From contig OX359195.1 in the NCBI GenBank assembly GCA_947172415.1, positions 3,323,501-3,387,500 of the forward strand: a DNA stretch of 64,000 bases, given 5' to 3'. Source of the DNA: Chondrosia reniformis. Taxonomy: Eukaryota > Porifera > Demospongiae > Chondrillida > Chondrillidae. The stretch's first letter is position 1. Each line of letters starts with the position of its first letter. Shown here piece after piece: positions 56,841-64,000 of the stretch. A program made the position numbers and the translations under genes. Under the pieces are notes generated by a model. That model ran no database searches, had not been told where the DNA came from, and was given only the letters and a program-made list of their open reading frames with translations.

Positions 56841-57117
56841 AGCTAGATTTGCGTATTGGAGTTTTTACTTTTGTTAAGAGGGAACGTAGAGTTGTGGGGT
56901 CTTTGTAAACAACTTTGACATTGAGTAGTCTTTAGGTTCTTTGGAGAATTTCACTGACACCCTTGATGTACGGCAGACACTGTATCCCTTCTTCTTCTGT
57001 ATCTTCCAACTTCCATATAAAGCCCAACCATTCCTCATTTTATCATGTTGCTATTACTCAATAATACCTCTGGATTAAAACATGATCGCAACAAAAAACC
57101 CTTATAACTTCATAATT

Positions 57118-57514
57118 GTAGTATGTACTAGTTATGTTTACTAGTTGTAAGTACTAGCTGCATGTACTAGTTCTATTTACTAGTTGTATGTACTAATACT
57201 TAGTTGTATGTACTAGTAACTATCTGCATGTCTTAGTTGTATGTACCAGTAGTTTGTGCTAGTTGTATGCAGTTTTTTACTAGTTTTATGTACTAATAAC
57301 TATTTATATGTACTAGCTGTATTAGTTGTATATACTGGTTGTATGTACTAATTGTATGTACTAGTTGTATGTACTCCAAACTAGATATATGTACTATTTG
57401 TATTTACTAGTGATATGTATTAGTTGAATGAACTAGTTGTGTGTAATTGTTGCATGTACTAGTTATATTTACTAGTTGTAGGTACTAGTTGTATGTACTA
57501 GTTGTACGTAATTG
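57118..57514 (+). repeat. 13-bp satellite, block 9d
   Basis: Plus orientation, up to the truncated LINE copy 3. Confidence 0.92.
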
Positions 57515-58212
57515 ATTTCTTGGCAGATATACTATGGAGGGTGGTGAGCGGAGATCTGTCAGAAGGGGTCGCACTCTACTCATCCCCAAAAAGGATGACC
57601 CGAAACGTGCGGCCAACTACCGACCAATTGCATGTCCCAACACAATGTACAAAGCTGTTACAGCATGCACTGTATCAGAACTACTCACTTAATCTTAATG
57701 GAAGATGACAACAGACATCCCAAAAGAACCATAATCTGTCGGCTGAGATGAGGAAACAATTTAGGGGCTACCAAATTAAGGTGGTCGCGATGATAATTGG
57801 AGCTTTTGGGACTGTGGTAACTCTCCTGGAAGACCTTAGGGGAATTCCAAAGCTGTCAAAAGTGCAGTAGAAGTGATGAGAGCCATGTAGAGAGCTGTTT
57901 TCTGTTCAGCTGTAAGGATATGGAGGAAACATCCAGCTGTTGAGGGATAGGGGCCTCGATGATAAGTAGTCCTGTCCCAGTCCTTTCCTTTTGACCACTG
58001 GAAAATAGTGGTGGATTGGTGTATGGAGGTCAACTTTGTCCTGACGTGCATCTGTCTGCTGCTGCCGGAAGGAGGCAAAGCCGAAGCTTCAGGCTAAAAA
58101 CCCAAACAAGGGAAAACATGACTGACTGAGAGATGTCCAAGTCAGACACTACTTTCCTTAGTAAACTAAGACAAGCAGTAACAAGGTTCTCCATTAAGGC
58201 TTTTGTTTGTTA
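57515..58212 (+). pseudogene. R2-like LINE, copy 3: 5'-truncated with internal deletion
   Basis: Plus strand. ADILWRVVSGDLS and the block around KRAANYRPIACPNTMYKAVT (57520-57685, frames disturbed) are joined directly to sequence matching the endonuclease end, EMRKQFRGYQIKVVAMIIGA (from about 57745), then the 3' region ending GGCTTTTGTTTGT. About 2.4 kb of coding sequence is missing between. It lies in plus-orientation satellite, so its orientation relative to the monomer is the same as copies 1 and 2. Confidence 0.85.
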
Positions 58213-59433
58213 AGTATGTACTAGTTGTATGTACTAGTTGTATATATTAGTTACAAGTTGTATGTACCAGTTGTATGTTCTAGCTGTGTGTACTATTTAT
58301 ATGTATTAGTTATATTTCCTAGTTGTATGTACTATGTGTATGTACTCTTTATATGTACTCTTTACATGTGTATGTACAAGTTGTATGTAATACTTTTATG
58401 TATTGGGTGTATGTACTAATTGTATGTACTAGTTGTATGTTTTAGTTTTATGTATTAGTTTAATCAACTACTTGTATGTACTAGATGTATGCACTTATTT
58501 TATGTACCAGTTGAAAGAACTGGTTGTTTTTATAGATGTATGTACTAGTTGTATTTACTAGTTGTACGGACTAGCTGTATGTACTAGTTGTATGGACTAG
58601 TTGTATATACTAGTTCCATGTACTAGTATATGTACTAGTTGTGTGTAATTATTGTATGTTCTATTTATATTTACTAGTTGTATGTACTAGTTGTATGTAC
58701 GTGTTGTATGAACTGGGTGTATGTTCTATTTGTATGTCCTAGTTGTATGCACTAGTTGTATGTACTAGTACTAGGTATATTTACTGGCTCTAGGTACTAC
58801 GTGTATGTACTCTAGGTGTATATGGTAGTTGTAGGAACTAATTGTATGTACTAATTGTATGTACTAGATGTATGTACTGGTTATGTACCAGTTGTGAGTA
58901 CTAGTTGTATGTAGTAGTTTTATGTACTAGTTGTATACTAGATGTATGCACTTGTTTTATGTACTAGCTGTATGGACTAGTTGTATGGACTAGTTGTATG
59001 TACTAGTTACATGTACTAGTTTTATGTACTAGTTGTATTTACTAGTTGTATGGGCTAGTTGTATGTACTAGTTGCATGTACTAGTATATGTACTAGTTGT
59101 TTCCTCTAGTTGTGTGTAATTGTTGTATGTTCAATTTATATTTACTAGTTGTATGAACTAGTTGTATGTACTTGTTGTATGAACTGGGTGTATGTTCTTT
59201 TTGTATGTACTAGTGCCAGGTATATTCACTGGTTGTAGGTACTATGTGTATGTACCCTAGATGTATATGGTAGTTGTATGAACTAATTTTTTGTACTTAT
59301 TGTATGTACTAGATGTATGAACTGGATATGTACCAGTTGTAAGTACTAGTTGTATGAAATAGTTTTACGTACTCCTTCTATGTACTAGTCATATGTACTA
59401 GTTGCATGTACTAGTTGTATGTACTAGTGATGT
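58213..59433 (+). repeat. 13-bp satellite, block 9e
   Basis: Plus orientation. Contains two diverged copies of an approximately 480-bp module (around 58650-58920 and 59110-59400). Confidence 0.93.
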
Positions 59434-61209
59434 GTAGTAGTTGCATGTACTACATGTATATATATGTTGTGGGTACTAATTGTATATACTAGTTGTATGT
59501 ACTAGATGTATGAACTATTTATATGTACTTGTTTTATATATATTTATTAGGTATATGTACTAGTTGTATATACTAGCTGTGTGTGATAGTTATAGGTTCT
59601 AGTTCTAGAAGTAGTATGTACTAGCTATTTTTTTGTACTAGTTATATGTACTAGTTGTATGTACTAGTTGTATGTACTAGTTGTATGTAATCGTTCTATG
59701 TACTAGTTTTATGTACTAGTTGTATGTAATAGTTGTATATATATGTGTATGTAATAGTTATATGTAGTAGTTGTGTGTACTAGTTTTATGTAATCGTTCT
59801 ATGTACTAGTTGTATGTACTAATTGTATGATGTTAGTGTATGTACTAGCTGTTGGTACTAGTTGTATTTACTACTTGTATTTACTAGGTCTATTTCCTAG
59901 CTGTTTGTACTAATTCTATCTACTAATTTTTTGTACTAGATGTATGTACTAGTTGTATGTACTAGTTGTATGTACTAGTACTATTTATATTTGCTAATTA
60001 TAGTAGTTGTATATAGTAGTTCTATGTAGTAGTTGCATGTACTACATGTATATATATGTTGTGGGTACTAATTGTATATACTAGTTGTATGTACTAGATG
60101 TATGAACTATTTATATGTACTTGTTTTATATATATTTATTAGGTATATGTACTAGTTGTATATACTAGCTGAGTGTGATAGTTATAGGTTCTAGTTCTAG
60201 AAGTAGTATGTACTAGCTATTTTTTTGTACTAGTTATATGTACTAGTTGTATGTACTAGTTGTATGTACTAGTTGTATGTAATCGTTCTATGTACTAGTT
60301 TTATGTACTAGTTGTATGTTATAGTTGTATATATATGTGTATGTAATAGTTATATGTAGTAGTTGTGTGTACTAGTTTTATGTAATCGTTCTATGTACTA
60401 GTTGTATGTACTAATTGTATGATGTTAGTGTATGTACTAGCTGTTGGTACTAGTTGTATTTACTACTTGTATTTACTAGGTCTATTTCCTAGCTGTTTGT
60501 ACTAATTCTATCTACTAATTTTTTGTACTAGATGTATGTACTAGTTGTATGTACTAGTTGTATGTACTAGTACTATTTATATTTGCTAATTATAGTAGTT
60601 GTATATAGTAGTTCTATGTAGTAGTTGCATGTACTACATGTATATATATGTTGTGGGTACTAATTGTATATACTAGTTGTATGTACTAGATGTATGAACT
60701 ATTTATATGTACTTGTTTTATATATATTTATTAGGTATATGTACTAGTTGTATATACTAGCTGAGTGTGATAGTTATAGGTTCTAGTTCTAGAAGTAGTA
60801 TGTACTAGCTATTTTTTTGTACTAGTTATATGTACTAGTTGTATGTACTAGTTGTATGTACTAGTTGTATGTAATCGTTCTATGTACTAGTTTTATGTAC
60901 TAGTTGTATGTTATAGTTGTATATATATGTGTATGTAATAGTTATATGTAGTAGTTGTGTGTACTAGTTTTATGTAATCGTTCTATGTACTAGTTGTATG
61001 TACTAATTGTATGATGTTAGTGTATGTACTAGCTGTTGGTACTAGTTGTATTTACTACTTGTATTTACTAGGTCTATTTCCTAGCTGTTTGTACTAATTC
61101 TATCTACTAATTTTTTGTACTAGATGTATGTACTAGTTGTATGTACTAGTTGTATGTACTAGTACTATTTATATTTACTAATTATAGTAGTTGTATATAG
61201 TAGTTCTAT
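59434..61209 (+). repeat. Higher-order repeat, 592 bp x3
   Basis: GTAGTAGTTGCATGTACTAC begins units at 59434, 60026 and 60618, exactly 592 bp apart. Units 2 and 3 look nearly identical and unit 1 differs at a few sites. It is built from about 45 degenerate 13-bp monomers. This is the youngest-looking amplification in the window. Confidence 0.9.
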
Positions 61210-61679
61210 GCAGTAGTTGTATGTACGAAGTGTCTATACTAGTTGTATGTAGTTGTTGTATATACTAGTTATGTACTAATTGTATGTACTAGTTGTTTGT
61301 ATATACCAGGTGTATGTACTAGTTATGTACTAGTTGAGTGTACTAGCTGTATGTACTAGTTTCTAGTTGTATGTACTAGTATTATGCACAAGTTGTAGTT
61401 CTAGTAGTATTTTCTAGGTTTATGTATTATATAATATGTACTAGTTATATGTGTATATACTAGTTATATGTACTACTTATATGTACTGGTTGTATGAACT
61501 AGTTCTATGTCCTAGCTGTAGTACTAGTTGTATGTACTTTATAGTTGTATGTACTGGTTGTATGTACTAGTTGTAATTAGAAGTGTTATGGACTTGTTGT
61601 ATGTACTAGTAACTATCTGTATGTACTAGTTGTATGGAGTAGGTTTTTGAACTAGTTTAGTTATATGTACTACTTGTAT
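61210..61679 (+). repeat. 13-bp satellite, block 9f
   Basis: Plus-orientation degenerate monomers between the two higher-order arrays. Confidence 0.9.
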
Positions 61680-63300
61680 GTACTAGTTGTGGATAATTTT
61701 TGTATGTACTAGTTGTAAGTACTAGTTGTATCTACTAGCAACTAGAAGCATGCACTAGTTGTACGTACTAATTGTACGAACTAATAACTAGTTGTATATA
61801 ATGGAACTAGTCGTATATACTGGTTGTATATATGTACTAGTAACTAGTCATATGTACTAGTTATATGGACTTTTTGTATGTACTACTTGTATGTACTAGT
61901 TTTATGTACTAGTAACCATCTGCATGTCTTAGTTGTATTTACTAGTAGTTAGTGCTAGTTGTATGCAGTTATTTTTACTAGTCTTATGTTCTAATAACTA
62001 GTTTTATGTACTAGTTGTATGTACTAGTTGTTGGTACTAGTTGTATCTACTAGCAACTAGAAGCACGCACTAGTTGTTCGTACTAGTTTTATGTACCTAA
62101 AACTAGTTGTATATAATGGAACTAGTTGTATATACTAGTTGTATATATGTACTAGTAACTAGGCATATGTACTAGTTATATGGACTTTTTGTATGTACTA
62201 CTTGTATGTACTAGTTTTATGTACTAGTAACCATCTGCATGTCTTAGTTGTATTTACTAGTAGTTAGTGCTAGTTGTATGCAGTTATTTTTACTAGTCTT
62301 ATGTTCTAATAACTAGTTTTATGTACTAGTTGTATGTACTAGTTGTGGATAATTTTTGTATGTACTAGTTGTAAGTACTAGTTGTATCTACTAGCAACTA
62401 GAAGCATGCACTAGTTGTACGTACTAATTGTACGAACTAATAACTAGTTGTATATAATGGAACTAGTCGTATATACTGGTTGTATATATGTACTAGTAAC
62501 TAGTCATATGTACTAGTTATATGGACTTTTTGTATGTACTACTTGTATGTACTAGTTTTATGTACTAGTAACCATCTGCATGTCTTAGTTGTATTTACTA
62601 GTAGTTAGTGCTAGTTGTATGCAGTTATTTTTACTAGTCTTATGTTCTAATAACTAGTTTTATGTACTAGTTGTATGTACTAGTTGTTGGTACTAGTTGT
62701 ATCTACTAGCAACTAGAAGCACGCACTAGTTGTACGTACTAGTTTTATGTACCTAAAACTAGTTGTATATAATGGAACTAGTTGTATATACTAGTTGTAT
62801 ATATGTACTAGTAACTAGGCATATGTACTAGTTATATGGACTTGTTGTATGGAATACTTGTATGTACTAGTTTTATGTACTAGTAACCATCTGCATGTCT
62901 TAGTTGTATTTACTAGTAGTTAGTGCTAGTTGTATGCAGTTATTTTTACTAGTCTTATGTTCTAATAACTAGTTTTATGTACTAGTTGTATGTACTAGTT
63001 TTTGGTACTAGTTGTATCTACTAGCAACTAGAAGCACGCACTAGTTGTACGTACTAGTTTTATGTACCTAAAACTAGTTGTATATAATGGAACTAGTTGT
63101 ATATACTAGTTGTATATATGTACTAGTAACTAGGCATATGTACTAGTTATATGGACTTGTTGTATGGAATACTTGTATGTACTAGTTTTATGTACTAGTA
63201 ACTATCTGCATGTCTTAGGTGTATGTACTAGTTGTTAGTGCTAGTTTAATGCAGTTAATGTTACTTGTTTTATGTAGTAATAACTAGTTTTATGTACTAG
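61680..63300 (+). repeat. Higher-order repeat, about 315 bp x5 (with a 656-bp dimer)
   Basis: ACTAGCAACTAGAAGCA starts at 61734, 62048, 62390, 62705 and 63020. Intervals are 314, 342, 315 and 315. The first and third units carry GGATAATTTTTGTATG and about 27 extra bases, so units 1+2 form a dimer repeated by unit 3+4 at 656 bp. Confidence 0.88.
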
Positions 63301-63760
63301 TTGTGTGTACTAGTTGTTTGTACTAGTTGTATGAACTTGTTGTATTTACTAGTTGTATGTACAAGTTGTATGTACTAGTTAGTAGTTGATGTACTAGCTA
63401 TATGTACTAGTTGTATGTACTAGCTGTATGTAATAGTTGTATGTACTAGTTGTATGTGCTAATTGTATTTACTAGTTGTATGTACTAGTAAGTTGTTGTA
63501 TGTACTAGTTATATGTACTTGTTGTTAGTACTAGTTGTATATACTAGGTGTATGTCCTAGTAACAATCTGTATTTACCAGTTGTATGTACTAGTTGTATG
63601 TAGTTATATGTACTAGTTTTATGTACTATTTGTGAGAAATGGTTGTACGTACTAGTTATATTTACTTGTTGTAGTTACTAGTTGTATGTACTAGTTTTAT
63701 GTACTATGTGTATATACTATTAACTAGTTGTAGGTCTTTTATAGTTGTATGTACTAATGT
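63301..63760 (+). repeat. 13-bp satellite, block 9g
   Basis: Plus orientation to the LINE junction. The last bases before it are GTACTAATGT. Confidence 0.93.
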
Positions 63761-64000
63761 GTCGTGGGAATTGGAGGCTGTGGTTCCGAGCTGACAAGAG
63801 GATGGGTATTGTCCAGTTCAACCCCCCGGACGGAGCAGGGTGCTTAGCCCCTCATGTGGCATCCTGTGGCTAAATCAGCCTCCCTGTCAGCATGGGCTAA
63901 CCCCCCGTCTGGCAGCTTCACTGGGTTACGTTGCGCCATGAGAATGACAATTTTCAAGACAGGCTGTGGCCTAGGTGCACCAGTGGTGAAGAAAACCCTG
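63761..64000 (+). mobile_element. R2-like LINE, copy 4, 5' end (runs off window)
   Basis: Begins GTCGTGGGAATTGGAGGC, the same first base as copies 1 and 2, and follows their 5' region for 240 bp, up to GTGCACCAGTGGTGAAG. Plus strand in plus-orientation satellite. Completeness is unknown because the window ends. Confidence 0.9.

Larger units (their letters stand above)
56346..57117 (-). mobile_element. Second Penelope-like element remnant
   Basis: TTTAATCCAGAGGTATTATT and following bases (56346-56380) are inverted at about 57045-57079 with two or three mismatches. A second inverted pair, TGATAAAAT-AGGAATGGTTGGG, lies inside. A lone tail (57080-57117, CCCTTATAACTTCATAATT) lies outside the right end, 5' of the minus-strand ORF, matching the asymmetry of 31636-32467. 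The ORF between is a GIY-YIG remnant. Confidence 0.78.

Noticed and set aside
6971..63760. CRISPR-like repeat array
   Set aside because: Monomers are 13 bp, adjacent, degenerate and without spacers. The sequence is eukaryotic satellite DNA.
6971..63760. CENP-B box in the satellite, suggested by the nearby pogo-family transposase
   Set aside because: The monomer has no TTCG...CGGG pattern and the array is almost CpG-free.

Overview
The window looks like eukaryotic, very probably invertebrate metazoan, DNA. It is AT-rich, has no bacterial-style gene packing, and every recognisable protein is transposon-borne except possibly one unknown ORF. A demosponge or cnidarian-like genome would fit the mix of families (Tnp2-type transposase, Tigger/pogo, R2-like LINE, L2/CR1 LINE, Penelope-like elements, HIRAN passenger), but that is inference from family resemblance.

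Layout. (1) 1-5029: a DNA transposon with a decayed Tnp2-type transposase, flanked by a perfect 246-bp inverted repeat and carrying a 49-bp subterminal tandem array. (2) 5017-5781: an intact 254-codon ORF of unknown function whose start codon lies inside the right inverted repeat, followed by about 1.2 kb with no gene. (3) About 6970-63760: a giant degenerate satellite with a 13-bp monomer, TAGTTGTATGTAC. It changes strand about eight times, carries higher-order repeats (592 bp x3, about 315 bp x5) and large internal duplications, and is interrupted by about seventeen insertions. (4) 63761-64000: the 5' end of another LINE.

Insertions in the satellite: a piggyBac-type MITE (9256-9749); a 105-bp retro-insert (12254-12358); four copies of one R2-like LINE with a restriction-like endonuclease (13588-17949, 35175-39542, about 57515-58212, 63761 onward); a 3'-broken L2/CR1 LINE with a 2A-like motif (27241-29032); Penelope-like remnants (31636-32467, 56346-57117); fold-back elements of a PLE-like family (43361-43567, 49181-49623, plus a relative at 4106-4280); three copies of a 340-400-bp ribozyme-bearing element (20209, 40912, 50642); a 2.9-kb Tigger with a HIRAN passenger fragment (46050-48995); a GC-rich fold-back (about 51790-52192); and a duplicated 325-bp insert of unknown origin (54103, 55023).

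Two things stand out. First, hammerhead ribozyme cores, some with every core element and complementary arms in place, occur in four different small element families. Second, all four R2-like LINE copies lie in the same orientation relative to the satellite monomer. The junctions I could compare fall in nearly the same monomer phase, and the two full-length copies have 12-bp target-site duplications. This suggests a LINE that targets, or is retained in, this satellite. All of this comes from reading the bases by eye; no alignment, folding or database search was run.
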